64,000 nucleotides of DNA from Sideroxydans sp. (GTDB taxonomy: Bacteria; Pseudomonadota; Gammaproteobacteria; Burkholderiales; Gallionellaceae), in the NCBI GenBank assembly GCA_028707175.1, contig JAQTUV010000001.1, positions 575,929 to 639,928 on the forward strand, given 5' to 3'. This document shows, one piece after another, positions 49,031-58,832 of the stretch (position 1 is its first letter; each line of letters starts with the position of its first letter). Under the pieces are notes generated by a model. It did not search any database. It was not told the DNA's origin and worked only from the letters and a program-made list of their open reading frames with translations. A program made the position numbers and the translations under genes.

Positions 49031-49471
49031 ATGGCAATCGGCAGGAATAAATCATCGTTACAACGCGGCTTCACCTTGATTGAGGTGATGGTGGTCATCG
49101 TCATCATTGGAGTGCTGGCTGCGCTCATCGTACCTAAGGTGATGAGCCGTCCTGATGAAGCGCGCGCCACAGCAGCGCGCACGGATATCGCTTCCATCAA
49201 ACAGGCTTTGAATCTGTATAAGTTGGATAATCATCGCTATCCAAGTACCGAGCAGGGGCTGTCAGCTTTGGTGAAGAAGCCTGCCGTCTCGCCTATTCCT
49301 GAGAATTGGAAGGGCAATGGTTATTTGGAGCGTGTGCCGAAAGATCCGTGGGGCAATGCTTATCGTTATCTTCAGCCAGGTCTGCATGGCGAGATCGATA
49401 TCATCAGTCTCGGCGCGGATGGTGAAGTGGGCGGTGAGGGTAGCGATGCGGACATAGGGTCTTGGGAATAG
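49031..49471 (+). CDS. gspG: Major pseudopilin
   Basis: Main subunit of the type II secretion pseudopilus (146 residues). The prepilin-peptidase site and N-methylation motif are [20 protein letters not shown] after a short leader; the C-terminal globular domain has [22 protein letters not shown] and the calcium-site region [16 protein letters not shown]. It opens the plus-strand gspGHIJKLMN operon and is divergent from gspC. Confidence 0.97.
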   Translation: MAIGRNKSSLQRGFTLIEVMVVIVIIGVLAALIVPKVMSRPDEARATAARTDIASIKQALNLYKLDNHRYPSTEQGLSALVKKPAVSPIPENWKGNGYLERVPKDPWGNAYRYLQPGLHGEIDIISLGADGEVGGEGSDADIGSWE

Positions 49472-49950
49472 TGATTCTCAGAATCGCTCAACGCGGCTTC
49501 ACGCTGCTTGAGATGTTGGTGGTGCTGGTGCTAGCCAGCATCATGTTGTCTATGGTCGCTATCAATCTTTTTCCCGATGAACAGCGAGTCTTATACGACG
49601 AGGGCGAGCGCTTGGCCTATCTGCTGGAACGAGCGGGAAAGACTGCGCGCATCGGAGGGCAACCCTTGGCTTGGTCTAGCTCGGGACGCGAGCACCGTTT
49701 TTGGAAAAAGAACAAACAAGGAGAGTGGCGGCGTGTGGAGCAGGATGATTTATTACATCCACGGACCTTGCCTGATGATATGCGTGTGACGTTGGCGAAC
49801 ATCGCGGACAAACCAGTCCAAGCTGGTGACATGTTGGCTTTGAGTCCTGAATTGGGCGCGCCCGAGTTCGAGTTGCGCTTGTCGAGTGCAACAGGATCGC
49901 TGCGCCTACAGGGGGATGGCTTGGGCAATGTCCGGGTCGTCAAACAATAA
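49471..49950 (+). CDS. gspH: Minor pseudopilin H
   Basis: Minor pseudopilin of 159 residues with prepilin motif RGFTLLEMLVVLVLASIML. The GTG at 49471 overlaps the gspG stop by one base; TTG at 49462 is another possibility. The globular domain is short and variable, as usual for GspH. Confidence 0.88.
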   Translation: MILRIAQRGFTLLEMLVVLVLASIMLSMVAINLFPDEQRVLYDEGERLAYLLERAGKTARIGGQPLAWSSSGREHRFWKKNKQGEWRRVEQDDLLHPRTLPDDMRVTLANIADKPVQAGDMLALSPELGAPEFELRLSSATGSLRLQGDGLGNVRVVKQ

Positions 49951-50324
49951 TGCGCGGATCGTCATCTGGATTCACCTTGTTAGAAGTCTTGGTGGCGCTG
50001 GCTATACTGGCCGTCACCTTGGGGGCGGTAGGGCGTGCAGCTGGTTCTAGTGTGCAACATGCGGATGCGGTTCGTGAACGTGTGCTGGCGGATTGGGTCG
50101 CGCAGAATCGCTTGGCACTACATGCGGCGCGCGGTGATTGGTTGCCTGTGGGTATTCAGAATGGCACGGAAGAACAGGCGGGGAGAAGTTTCACTTGGCG
50201 TGAAGAGGTATTCGACACGCCCAATCCGACCTTGCGTCGCATCGTGGTGAATGTCTATTCACCCGATGATGCCCAATATTCATTGCGCCAGATGACGTCG
50301 TATGTGACGCAGTATCCAAGATGA
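49950..50324 (+). CDS. gspI: Minor pseudopilin I
   Basis: Minor pseudopilin (124 residues) of the tip complex. Prepilin motif SGFTLLEVLVALAILAVTLG after an eight-residue leader; typical GspI segment DWVAQNRLALHAARG. It starts in a TAATG overlap with gspH and overlaps gspJ by four bases. Confidence 0.92.
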   Translation: MRGSSSGFTLLEVLVALAILAVTLGAVGRAAGSSVQHADAVRERVLADWVAQNRLALHAARGDWLPVGIQNGTEEQAGRSFTWREEVFDTPNPTLRRIVVNVYSPDDAQYSLRQMTSYVTQYPR

Positions 50325-50929
50325 GCCGCTCGCTAAACATCAAAGGCTTCACCCTAATCGAATTGCTGGTCGCGATGCTGGTATTCAGCTTGCTCGCCAT
50401 TGCGGGGTATCGTGGCTTGCAGAGTGTGCTGGATACTCGCAACCACCTCGATGCCGAGACGCGCAAATATCAAGACTTGGGGCAGTTCTTCTCGCGTTTG
50501 GAAGGGCAGTTGGCACAAGCGAGCCGACGACCCGCACATTTACGTGATGGTCGAGAGCAATCGGCATTCGTGGGGTTTGCCAGTGAGGCTGGCGAATTGC
50601 AAGATGCACAGGTGCTGTTCACGCGTGGTGGCGGTATCGATGCGGCGGGCGGTTGGGTTGAACCGCAACGCATCGGCTATCGATTACGCGCTCATGCGAT
50701 CGAGTTGTTGCGTTGGGAATATCTGGATCAAGCGCCTAATGCCGAACCCAAAGTGGACGTGGTGTTGCAGGGGGTGCGCGAGTTCAATCTTCGCTACCTC
50801 TCTCTTTCTATGGTGTGGGAGAAACAGTGGGCAGGAAGTTCTATCAATGTACCCTTGCCCAAAGCGGTTGAAGTGTCGCTGTTGTTGGATAGCGGAGAAA
50901 AGATCATACGTGTGATGGATATGCCATGA
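50321..50929 (+). CDS. gspJ: Minor pseudopilin J
   Basis: Tip-complex pseudopilin of 202 residues with prepilin motif KGFTLIELLVAMLVFSLLA and the typical GYRGLQSVLDTR helix extension. C-terminal KAVEVSLLLDSGE fits the family. Coupled by ATGA to both gspI and gspK. Confidence 0.92.
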   Translation: MSRSLNIKGFTLIELLVAMLVFSLLAIAGYRGLQSVLDTRNHLDAETRKYQDLGQFFSRLEGQLAQASRRPAHLRDGREQSAFVGFASEAGELQDAQVLFTRGGGIDAAGGWVEPQRIGYRLRAHAIELLRWEYLDQAPNAEPKVDVVLQGVREFNLRYLSLSMVWEKQWAGSSINVPLPKAVEVSLLLDSGEKIIRVMDMP

Positions 50930-51837
50930 AGCAGCAGCGCGGCGTAGCGTTAGTGACGGTCTTGCTCATCGTGGCGATGGCAACAACTGTCATGGCTTTC
51001 ATGGCACAGCAGCAAGCGTTTTGGCAACGCGAGATGATCAACGGACGCGATAGGGCGCAGGCTTCATATATCGCCCAAGCTGGAGTCGATTGGGCGCGAG
51101 CGGTGTTGGCAGACGATAAAGCCAACAATAGTTACGATACCCCGCGTGAGATGTGGGCGATGCGATTGCCTGCCATCCCCGTAGAGGGCGGCGAGATACA
51201 AGGTGTGTTGGAGGATCAGCAAGGGCTGTTCAATCTCAACAATCTGGTGGTGAATGGAACGACTAGTGTGTTGGATGTGACACGCCTCCAGCATTTGCTG
51301 GCTTCGCTCGGTTTACCGCAAGAGTTGGCTTATTCACTGGCAGATTGGATGGACAGAGATAACACACCAGCAGCGGCTGGAGGGGCAGAAGACGGGTATT
51401 ATCTGAACCAGAGCAAACCTTATCGTGCAGCTAATCTTCCTTTGACCGAACTCTCTGAGTTGTTATGGGTACGAGGATTTGATGCGCAAACCATTCAGCG
51501 TTTGAAGGGGTATGTCAGCGTGTTGCCACAACGAACCCAGATCAACGTCAATTTCGCCACGGCGGAAGTTCTGTCTGCCGTAGTGGATGGTTTGACCTTA
51601 CAGCATGCGAGGCAGTTAGTGACACAACGCAAAGAGACACCATTCAAAACGGTTGCCGAATTCATGCAACACTTGCCAAGTGGTATCGGGGAAAGCAGTC
51701 GAGGAGAGATCAGTGTGAGCAGTGAATTCTTTTTAGTGGATGGTCATGCCACCTTGGAGCAGGGCGAGTACGTCGCCCAAGCGTTGTTATATCGCCAAGG
51801 GATTTGGGCAACGGTTGTCAGGCAGAGTGTGCAATGA
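50926..51837 (+). CDS. gspK: Minor pseudopilin K
   Basis: Large tip pseudopilin (303 residues). Its prepilin motif RGVALVTVLLIVAMATTVM lacks the usual Glu at position 5 of the mature helix, a known feature of GspK. DWMDRDNTPAAAGGAEDGYY and NVNFATAEVLSAV are family segments. It ends in an ATGA overlap with gspL. Confidence 0.93.
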   Translation: MKQQRGVALVTVLLIVAMATTVMAFMAQQQAFWQREMINGRDRAQASYIAQAGVDWARAVLADDKANNSYDTPREMWAMRLPAIPVEGGEIQGVLEDQQGLFNLNNLVVNGTTSVLDVTRLQHLLASLGLPQELAYSLADWMDRDNTPAAAGGAEDGYYLNQSKPYRAANLPLTELSELLWVRGFDAQTIQRLKGYVSVLPQRTQINVNFATAEVLSAVVDGLTLQHARQLVTQRKETPFKTVAEFMQHLPSGIGESSRGEISVSSEFFLVDGHATLEQGEYVAQALLYRQGIWATVVRQSVQ

Positions 51838-53042
51838 GTCAATTACGTATCTACCTTAAACACGACTGGCAGGATGTTTCTTCTGTCTGTGATTGGGCGT
51901 TGTTGGATGCGGCATGTGCAATCACCCAAGCGGGGACTGATGTGCTTGCCAGCATGCCTGCCGCAGATGAATGCGTCGCAGTCGTTGGTGCATCACAAGT
52001 GCTTTGCCTAGCCAAGACTTTACCTAAGATCAAAGCCAGCCAATTGGAAGCAGCTCTGCCGCTGGCAGTCGAAGAGTCGATGCTGGGCGATGCGGGCGAT
52101 CAGCATGTCGTGCCTGGCTTAACGACGAATGATGGAGCGACCGTGTTATACGCCATCGATAAAGCGAGATTACGCAGTTTCGTCGAAGCCTGTTCCTCAG
52201 GATCTATTCGTTTGCGCCGAGTCGTTCCGGAATATTGCTTGTTGAACATGCGTGCTGATGAGTGGAGTGTGGTTTGGGACGGACAGAGCGGCTTCTTGGC
52301 GATGCCTTTTTCACAAGGAATGTCTTTAGGGCATGGGGACGCGCATCAAGCTCCCGCAGCATTTGGTTTGCAATGGCAGGTGACTGCCCCTGTACCTAGC
52401 CAAGTCAAAGTCTTTACCGCAGCCGAGACGATGCCGCAATGGCAGTCCATTCCGCTGGTGCGCGCTGATATGTCGTTTGATTGGCGCACCGCACCGTTGA
52501 GTTCAGACACGCCAAATCTCTTGTGGGGAAAGTTCAAGCCGCCTATCCGTTTACAAGAGTGGTGGCCGAAGGTGCGTCCATTGTTCTGGATTATCCTCAT
52601 TGCGCTGTGTATCGAGGCACTAGGCTACAACCTGCAATGGTGGTCGTTGGCGCACGAGAAACAGACGCTCAAACAATCGATGAACGCCGTGTTCAAAGAG
52701 ACTTTCGGTAGCGAGGTCGAGGTGATGGATGCCTCATTGCAGATGCAACGTAGTTTGTCGCGTACACGTCATGCAGTGGGTGTGGCGGATGACGCAGATT
52801 TCCTGCCTTTGTTGGAGCGCGTGTCAGCCGAGCTATCCACTCAAACTGGTGAGCAGGTGAAGGGTTTGCGTTATACCGAGGGGCAGCTGGATATCGAAGT
52901 GCGATTGTCTGGACGTGCTGATATGGATGCGCTTGAGAGAAGTTGGAGCGAGCAGGGATTGAATGTGCAGGTGCTGGATGTGAATGAGACTGGTGAGCGT
53001 GTCGAAGCGCATCTGCGTATCTCCACGGGAGGTGCACGATGA
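51834..53042 (+). CDS. gspL: Type II secretion protein L
   Basis: Single-pass inner-membrane protein that recruits GspE. The 402-residue product has an actin-like cytoplasmic domain (residues 1-230), one transmembrane segment (about 255-273, LFWIILIALCIEALGYN) and a periplasmic ferredoxin-like domain. The start at the ATGA overlap is preferred to an in-frame ATG at 51804. Downstream overlap with gspM is four bases. Confidence 0.9.
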   Translation: MSQLRIYLKHDWQDVSSVCDWALLDAACAITQAGTDVLASMPAADECVAVVGASQVLCLAKTLPKIKASQLEAALPLAVEESMLGDAGDQHVVPGLTTNDGATVLYAIDKARLRSFVEACSSGSIRLRRVVPEYCLLNMRADEWSVVWDGQSGFLAMPFSQGMSLGHGDAHQAPAAFGLQWQVTAPVPSQVKVFTAAETMPQWQSIPLVRADMSFDWRTAPLSSDTPNLLWGKFKPPIRLQEWWPKVRPLFWIILIALCIEALGYNLQWWSLAHEKQTLKQSMNAVFKETFGSEVEVMDASLQMQRSLSRTRHAVGVADDADFLPLLERVSAELSTQTGEQVKGLRYTEGQLDIEVRLSGRADMDALERSWSEQGLNVQVLDVNETGERVEAHLRISTGGAR

Positions 53043-53551
53043 AGCCCGAGGTCTTGATGCAGATGAAGTCACGCTGGGCGGCACTGACTGCCAGCGAGCA
53101 AAACATGGTGAAGTGGGGAGCAGTCCTTGTCCTGCCCGTATTGTTCTATCTTTTGTTGTGGCAACCCGCGCATACCAATGTGGCGAAACTGCAAACGAGC
53201 GTGCCGCAGCTACGTGCTCAGTTCGCACAGATACAGGCGCAGGCAGTGGAGGTGCAGACCTTGCGTCAAGGTGCACACCCAGCGGTATTGGAGGGGGACG
53301 CCTTGCGACATATCGTAACAGGTGCAGCCGAAGCGGCAGGTTGGGCAGCCCCTATGTTCCTTATTGAACAAGCCGACAAGCAGGCGGTGCGCGTCACTGC
53401 AGAAAGCGTCGCATTCGCAAGTTGGGTCAAATTCCTGCGTGAACTCGATAGCGCACATCACATCCGCGCCGATTCTTTGACTGTCACCCCGCTACCTTCG
53501 AGTGGCATGGTCAAAGTGAACGCCACCTTGGTCAATGGAGCGCCGGAGTGA
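53039..53551 (+). CDS. gspM: Type II secretion protein M
   Basis: A 170-residue single-pass protein that pairs with GspL. Cytoplasmic N-terminus with RWAALTASEQNMVKWG, one membrane helix (about 22-40) and a small periplasmic domain with coiled coil. Sequence conservation is low in this family, so the call leans on size, topology and position. Confidence 0.87.
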   Translation: MKPEVLMQMKSRWAALTASEQNMVKWGAVLVLPVLFYLLLWQPAHTNVAKLQTSVPQLRAQFAQIQAQAVEVQTLRQGAHPAVLEGDALRHIVTGAAEAAGWAAPMFLIEQADKQAVRVTAESVAFASWVKFLRELDSAHHIRADSLTVTPLPSSGMVKVNATLVNGAPE

Positions 53552-54312
53552 CACGTTCACGTTGGACGCAGTTCTTTCTTTTTTTGATCGTATTCCTTGC
53601 GGTCATCATTGTTTTGGCGCCAGCTTCTTTGGTCACGGGTTTCTTGGCGCGTGCGACGGCTGGCAGGCTTACGATGGCACAGACCGAAGGCTCTGTGTGG
53701 CGAGGGGCGGGTGTGTTGCTTCTTGCGCACGACAACCAATTCCTGCCCTTGGGACATTTCGCATGGCGTATCAGCCCTGCGGCGAATTTGAGTCAGATAG
53801 CAGTCTCAGTCGACACAGGTAGTGATGATGGACCCATGCGGCTACTTATCTCACCCTGGAGTAATAAGGTCGAGGTGTCACAAGCACAGGTATCGTTACC
53901 TGCGCAGTTGTTGTCGGTATTTGCGCCACAGTTGCTTCCCTATCGCTTGAGTGGCGAGTTGGCATTGGTAACTGAACGGTTTCAGATAAGCCAAAATTCG
54001 AACAGCGGTACGATCACGGTAGATTGGAAACAAGCGACTTCAGGGCTAACTGACATCGCTCCTTTAGGGGATTACCGTATCTTTTTGCAAGGTACTGGCG
54101 CTGATCTGAAAGTCTCGCTCACTACGCTGGGTGGCAAGTTGCAATTGGCAGGTGATGGGCAGATGCAAATTGGACATGCGCTGACATTCAATGGCACAGC
54201 GCAAGCGGCCCCCGCTCAAGAAGAGAATCTATCGAACTTGTTACACCACATTGGCCCCGAGTTGTCGCCTGGGAAATTCAGTTTCACATTGGCTTCTTAT
54301 CCAGCTATGTAA
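53548..54312 (+). CDS. gspN: Type II secretion protein N
   Basis: A 254-residue inner-membrane protein with one N-terminal helix and a periplasmic beta-rich domain. It starts with GTG in a GTGA overlap with gspM. Segments such as TAGRLTMAQTEGSVWRG and LGHFAWRISP match GspN. The protein is dispensable in many type II systems. It ends the operon, apart from a possible 33-codon ORF that overlaps its stop. Confidence 0.87.
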   Translation: MTRSRWTQFFLFLIVFLAVIIVLAPASLVTGFLARATAGRLTMAQTEGSVWRGAGVLLLAHDNQFLPLGHFAWRISPAANLSQIAVSVDTGSDDGPMRLLISPWSNKVEVSQAQVSLPAQLLSVFAPQLLPYRLSGELALVTERFQISQNSNSGTITVDWKQATSGLTDIAPLGDYRIFLQGTGADLKVSLTTLGGKLQLAGDGQMQIGHALTFNGTAQAAPAQEENLSNLLHHIGPELSPGKFSFTLASYPAM

Positions 54313-54413
54313 TGAATTGGCGACTTAGGCGTACCACTTTGGTCGAGAGCCAGAATGCGCATATTGACCTGTTGAAGCAATTACAGGCAATTCACAGATC
54401 CAATAATGAATGA
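54312..54413 (+). CDS. Possible 33-residue small ORF after gspN
   Basis: Begins at ATG overlapping the gspN stop (TAATG) and encodes a basic start (MNWRLRRTTL) followed by a helical stretch (LVESQNAHIDLLKQLQAIHR). No family is recognised. It may be translated by reinitiation or be a remnant; the rest of the gap to 54517 holds a terminator. Confidence 0.25.
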   Translation: MNWRLRRTTLVESQNAHIDLLKQLQAIHRSNNE

Positions 54414-54455
54414 ATCGATGGCGCCCTGAAATCATCTATTCCACACCGAGATGCT

Positions 54456-54488
54456 AAAAAGCCGCAGTTCATAATCCTGCGGCTTTTT
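54456..54488. terminator. Bidirectional terminator between gspN and aspartate aminotransferase
   Basis: AAAAAGCCGCAG pairs with CTGCGGCTTTTT around a 9-base loop. The A-run and T-run on the two sides allow function on both strands, suiting the convergent genes. Confidence 0.88.
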
Positions 54489-54517
54489 CAATTGTGCTGA
54501 ATGAACAGCTTAACTAT

Positions 54518-55711
54518 TTAAGCTAACGCCTTCGCCATACGCTCAATCGCTGCCTTGAGGTTGTCCATTGAGGTGGCAAATGAGAGGCGGATGTAGCCTT
54601 CGCTGCCGAAGGCTGAACCGGGCACTACTGCAACGCCAGCTTGAACCAGTAGGTATTCAGAGAAGGCGATGTCTGTTGCTTCTTTGATAGTGCCTTTTTG
54701 ATGCAAGGTGGCGATGGCTTTACGTGCATCGGGGAAGGCGTAGAACGCGCCGCCTGCCATGATGCAGCTTAGGCCCGGAATCTTGTTCAGTTCGTTCACC
54801 ACAAACACATGACGTTCGCGGAATGCTTTGAGCATCGGTGCGATGCACCCTTGATCACCATTCAGTGCGGCTTCTGCTGCAACCTGAGAGATTGAGGTTG
54901 GATTGGAAGTGCTTTGTGATTGCACGTTTTCCATTGCGGTGATGATGTTCTCCGGCCCCGCAGCGTAGCCGATACGCCAGCCGGTCATTGCGTAGGCCTT
55001 AGATACACCGTTTAACACCATGGTGCGTGGGTACAGGTCGGGGCATGCATCAAGGATGTTGACGAATTTTTCGTCAGTCAGAGCGATGTGTTCGTACATG
55101 TCATCCGTTGCGATGAGGATGTTCGGATACTGGCGCAATACTTCGCCCAAAGCTTTTAAATCAGCCAATGTATAGACCGCTCCGGAGGGATTGCTCGGGC
55201 TATTGATGACGACCATCTTAGTCTTCGGGGTGATGGCTGCAGTCAGTTGCGCGGGGGTCAGTTTGAAACCTTGTTCGATACCGGCTTCAACGATGACTGG
55301 TTTGCCTTCAGCGATGATGACGATATCTGGGTACGACACCCAGTATGGCGCGGGGATGATGACTTCGTCGCCAGGGTTAATGACCGCGAGTGAGAGGTTG
55401 AAGAAGCTCTGCTTGCCGCCGCAAGAAACGAGAATTTGTTTCGCTGTGTAGTCCAATCCATTGTCGCGTTTGAATTTGGCGATGATGGCGGCTTTGAGTG
55501 AGGCTGTGCCACCAACTGGTGTGTATTTAGTGAATCCTTTGTTAATCGCCGCGATGGCAGCATCTTTGATGTGTTGTGGAGTGTCGAAATCAGGCTCGCC
55601 AGCGCCCAGTCCGATGATGTCTTTTCCTTCGGCTTTTAGTTTCGCCGCACGTGCAGTCACAGCAAGAGTAGGGGAGGGTTTGATAGCTTGTACGCGAGTG
55701 GAGAGAGACAC
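54518..55711 (-). CDS. aspC: Aspartate aminotransferase (class I, subgroup Ib)
   Basis: PLP enzyme (397 residues) that exchanges amino groups between aspartate and 2-oxoglutarate. Family segments: GLGAGEPDFDTP, NSPSNPSGAVY, and the PLP lysine in NGVSKAYAMTGWRIGY. The start is GTG at 55711 because AAGGA lies just upstream and the residues before it are not conserved. Closely related enzymes accept prephenate, so the substrate range is not settled by sequence. Confidence 0.92.
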   Translation of the reverse strand: MSLSTRVQAIKPSPTLAVTARAAKLKAEGKDIIGLGAGEPDFDTPQHIKDAAIAAINKGFTKYTPVGGTASLKAAIIAKFKRDNGLDYTAKQILVSCGGKQSFFNLSLAVINPGDEVIIPAPYWVSYPDIVIIAEGKPVIVEAGIEQGFKLTPAQLTAAITPKTKMVVINSPSNPSGAVYTLADLKALGEVLRQYPNILIATDDMYEHIALTDEKFVNILDACPDLYPRTMVLNGVSKAYAMTGWRIGYAAGPENIITAMENVQSQSTSNPTSISQVAAEAALNGDQGCIAPMLKAFRERHVFVVNELNKIPGLSCIMAGGAFYAFPDARKAIATLHQKGTIKEATDIAFSEYLLVQAGVAVVPGSAFGSEGYIRLSFATSMDNLKAAIERMAKALA

Positions 55712-55805
55712 GATATTTCCTTGGTGTTGAACAATAGTGCAGATTATACCCGTGCCACACATTGAGGTGAACTGAGATAGTGGGCGGTTATGAGGTGGTT
55801 ATAGA

Positions 55806-58178
55806 TCATTTAGGGGACGGTAACTCATATGTTTGATGCGTCCAGTAGCGTTGATGGGTTTTTCGGAAACGCTCTATTTGTATCGATGACGCATTCATGT
55901 CGACGAGTAAAGCGCCATCTATGTCTGAGCGTAGTTGCTCTGTATTGCTTTCGGTGTAGCGTTGCACGACTTCCGGATTCGGATGGTTAAAGCGGTTTCG
56001 GTAGGCGGCAGTGAAGATGACATACTCAGGTGAGGTGGCTGCGATGAATGTCTCAGAAGAGGAGCTTTTGCTTCCGTGGTGGGGGGCAATCAATAAGGTG
56101 GTGAGGAGCTTGTCGTTGTGTAAGTTCAATAATCGTTCCTCTGAATATTTTTCAATATCGCCTGTTAATAGAATGTGTCGCTCCCCAGTGCTGATACGTA
56201 ACACGCAACTTTGATCATTGTCGTGTGGCTTTACGGCTGAAGTGATTGAATCGGCAGGGTGAAGCATCTCAAAATGTACACCGTCCCAATCCCATTGTTG
56301 ACCATCGCTACAGTGTTCAAAGCCCTTTGCATTCCGTAACGACGGATGGTCTGCGGAGAGCGAAGTGGAGACGGTATCAACTGGAATAGTCTCGAGTACG
56401 GAATGGGTGCCACCGACATGATCAATGTCATCATGACTTAATATGAGTTTGTCTAGTCGATTGATTCCCATTCCTCGCAAAGCGGGAACGATGATGCGAT
56501 TGCCGCTATCAGCATCACCTGTGAAATCGGGCCCCGTGTCATACAACATGGTGTGGCGATGTGTTTGAATCGCAACGGAGAGTCCTTGGCCCACATCAAA
56601 TACGACAACGTGTACGTTGTCTTCAGCGGGTAGCGGTGGTTCAGTTAGAAACATGGGCAACATCAAAAATATTCCGAACCATCGGAACGGGAAGCCTCGT
56701 GGTGTGAGAATCAATAACGCGCCAATTACGCCTGCTGCGATAGTCCAAGCTGGAGGCGTATGTTGCGTCCATGTTACCAAGGGCAAAGTATCGAGCGCTT
56801 GAAGTAGCCACATGCATAACACCATTGCTTGGTGTGCTATGTAGAGCATCCATTCGAAAGGAGGCAGTGTGCCGAGCAAGGTGAGTGGAACGACGAGGAA
56901 GCTGACAAGTGGGATGGCAAAGGCATTCGCAATTGGCGATACCAGCGAGAGTTGTTGAAACATCGCCAGCAAGGGGGGGATTAGGCCGATCGTCATCGCC
57001 CATTGCACTTTGCCGTATTCCATTAGCCAATGAGCGCGCCCAAGTCGATTGCCTGTGACATAGAAAATCAACGCAACTGCGCCAAAAGATAGCCAGAATC
57101 CAGGTGCGAGGATCGCCCATGGATCAGCGAGTAGAACGACTAATAAAGCTGCCGCTAACAATTGACTCAATGTGATATTGCGCGAGATTAGAAGCATCAC
57201 CGCAAACGTGGACAGCATATATAAGGTGCGTTGTGCGGGGATTTCAAAGCCGGATAGCAATGTATAGGTCAGCGCAGCTAGCAAGCCGACAATGGCAGCA
57301 GCTTTGCGTGCGGGGAAACGCAGTGTTAATGCAATGTTGTGTCGCCACAGCCAGTAGGTGATTGCAAAGAACAGTCCAGATAGCATCGTGATATGTAATC
57401 CAGAAATGCTCATCAAGTGATTCACGCCGGTATGTGTGAAAAGTTGCCACTGGTCTGCAGAAATGCTGGCCTGATCGCCGATGGCTAAGGCGACCAAAAT
57501 ACCGGTGTAAGGTGCATCTCCTAAGGTCTTTTGAAAATGCGTGCGGACGGACTCTCGACTCTGTTCAATAAACGAGGATACGGTGGTTACTTGGCCAAGT
57601 AATAGATTAGGGCTGTCTTTGCGATAGACATAGCCCGATGCGCGTAGGTCGCGTTCTAAGGCCCAAACCTCAAAGTCAAATCCATTTGGGTTAGATGAGC
57701 CGTGAATTTGCTTCAGCCTTACCGTGAGTTGCCAACGCTCTCCTGCATGCATTTCAAGAGGTGTTTCATTTTCGTTGTTGTAGGTGGCGAGTTGTATGCG
57801 ATGTGGTACATGTGGGCCGGTGGTTTGCACACTCTCGACTTCAAATGCAAAGCGTTGTCCGCGTTCATGTATGCGCGGCATCTCTGCAACGATTCCCGTT
57901 AGGGTGATGTTCTTTCCCTGCCATTCATCGGGGAGGCTGTCTGACATCCGTGTTTGAGCGATCCATGCTGCATAGCAAAATCCTAACGCCATTGCGCTCA
58001 TTAGAATGAGTGTGCTGCGTACTAAGCGCGGGGTGGCATATGCGGGAATCAGTAAGGGGATGGCAGCTAGCGGCCAATAAAAGGGAAGAACAGGTAGGTC
58101 GACCTGTTGTTGTAGGATCCAAACACCGAGTGCGAAAAAGAGTGAGAACGAAACCATACCGACAGAGTAACCGAGCAT
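55806..58178 (-). CDS. comEC: DNA uptake channel ComEC/Rec2
   Basis: Inner-membrane channel for single-stranded DNA in natural transformation. The 790-residue product has an N-terminal DUF4131/OB region, a polytopic competence domain (HLMSISGLHITMLSGLFF) and a C-terminal metallo-beta-lactamase-like domain (LSHDDIDHVGGTHS, LLIAPHHGSKSS). ATG 58178 or GTG 58187 may be the start; neither has a good ribosome site. It is divergent from the DUF2062 gene with almost no spacer. No other competence gene is in the window. Confidence 0.92.
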   Translation of the reverse strand: MLGYSVGMVSFSLFFALGVWILQQQVDLPVLPFYWPLAAIPLLIPAYATPRLVRSTLILMSAMALGFCYAAWIAQTRMSDSLPDEWQGKNITLTGIVAEMPRIHERGQRFAFEVESVQTTGPHVPHRIQLATYNNENETPLEMHAGERWQLTVRLKQIHGSSNPNGFDFEVWALERDLRASGYVYRKDSPNLLLGQVTTVSSFIEQSRESVRTHFQKTLGDAPYTGILVALAIGDQASISADQWQLFTHTGVNHLMSISGLHITMLSGLFFAITYWLWRHNIALTLRFPARKAAAIVGLLAALTYTLLSGFEIPAQRTLYMLSTFAVMLLISRNITLSQLLAAALLVVLLADPWAILAPGFWLSFGAVALIFYVTGNRLGRAHWLMEYGKVQWAMTIGLIPPLLAMFQQLSLVSPIANAFAIPLVSFLVVPLTLLGTLPPFEWMLYIAHQAMVLCMWLLQALDTLPLVTWTQHTPPAWTIAAGVIGALLILTPRGFPFRWFGIFLMLPMFLTEPPLPAEDNVHVVVFDVGQGLSVAIQTHRHTMLYDTGPDFTGDADSGNRIIVPALRGMGINRLDKLILSHDDIDHVGGTHSVLETIPVDTVSTSLSADHPSLRNAKGFEHCSDGQQWDWDGVHFEMLHPADSITSAVKPHDNDQSCVLRISTGERHILLTGDIEKYSEERLLNLHNDKLLTTLLIAPHHGSKSSSSETFIAATSPEYVIFTAAYRNRFNHPNPEVVQRYTESNTEQLRSDIDGALLVDMNASSIQIERFRKTHQRYWTHQTYELPSPK

Positions 58179-58190
58179 TAGAATCACGTC

Positions 58191-58730
58191 ATGCGTAAAT
58201 TGCTTCGTGATCTATTACCTAATCCTCACAGCATCGAACAAAATCGTTGGCTGCGCCCCATCGCACATTGGTTGCGTCATCCTAATTTGTGGCATCTGCA
58301 TCGACGCTCCGTGGCAGGGGCTGTCGCAGTCGGACTGTTTTGTGGGCTTATCCCTGGGCCGCTGCAGATGTTGGCGGCAGTCTTATTCGTGTTGTGGTTA
58401 AGGGTCAACTTGCCGCTTGCCTTATTCACTACGCTCTATACAAATCCTTTAACTATTGTGCCCTTATATCTATTTGCATATGAGATCGGTGCATGGGTGA
58501 TTGGCGCTCCGCACCTGACCCAACTACCTCCGCTTCCAGAGCTAAATTGGCTAGATTGGTTCAATCCACTCTGGCAATGGTTACGTGCACTAGGTAAGCC
58601 TTTGCTAATTGGGTTGCCTATTTTGGCTATTAGCTTTGCTTTTTTGGGGTATTTGTTAGTCCGTTTGGGGTGGCGAATCGTGGTTGTGTATCGATGGCGA
58701 AAAAGAAAATCGAATAATTTCAGTATGTAA
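58191..58730 (+). CDS. DUF2062 membrane protein
   Basis: A 179-residue protein with three predicted membrane segments and the DUF2062 signature (RSVAGAVAVGLFCGLIPGPLQML, TNPLTIVPLYLFAYEIG). The function of the family is not established. It sits back to back with comEC, whose divergent promoter region would have to overlap both coding starts. Confidence 0.87.
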   Translation: MRKLLRDLLPNPHSIEQNRWLRPIAHWLRHPNLWHLHRRSVAGAVAVGLFCGLIPGPLQMLAAVLFVLWLRVNLPLALFTTLYTNPLTIVPLYLFAYEIGAWVIGAPHLTQLPPLPELNWLDWFNPLWQWLRALGKPLLIGLPILAISFAFLGYLLVRLGWRIVVVYRWRKRKSNNFSM

Positions 58731-58832
58731 TCCGATGGGTTGATTGCGAGTGGGGAGATATTTAAAAAAATGATTAAAGTGCTGGTATTATCTGCCGATA
58801 AGTTTCCGACATGTACCCTAATATTTTTATAA

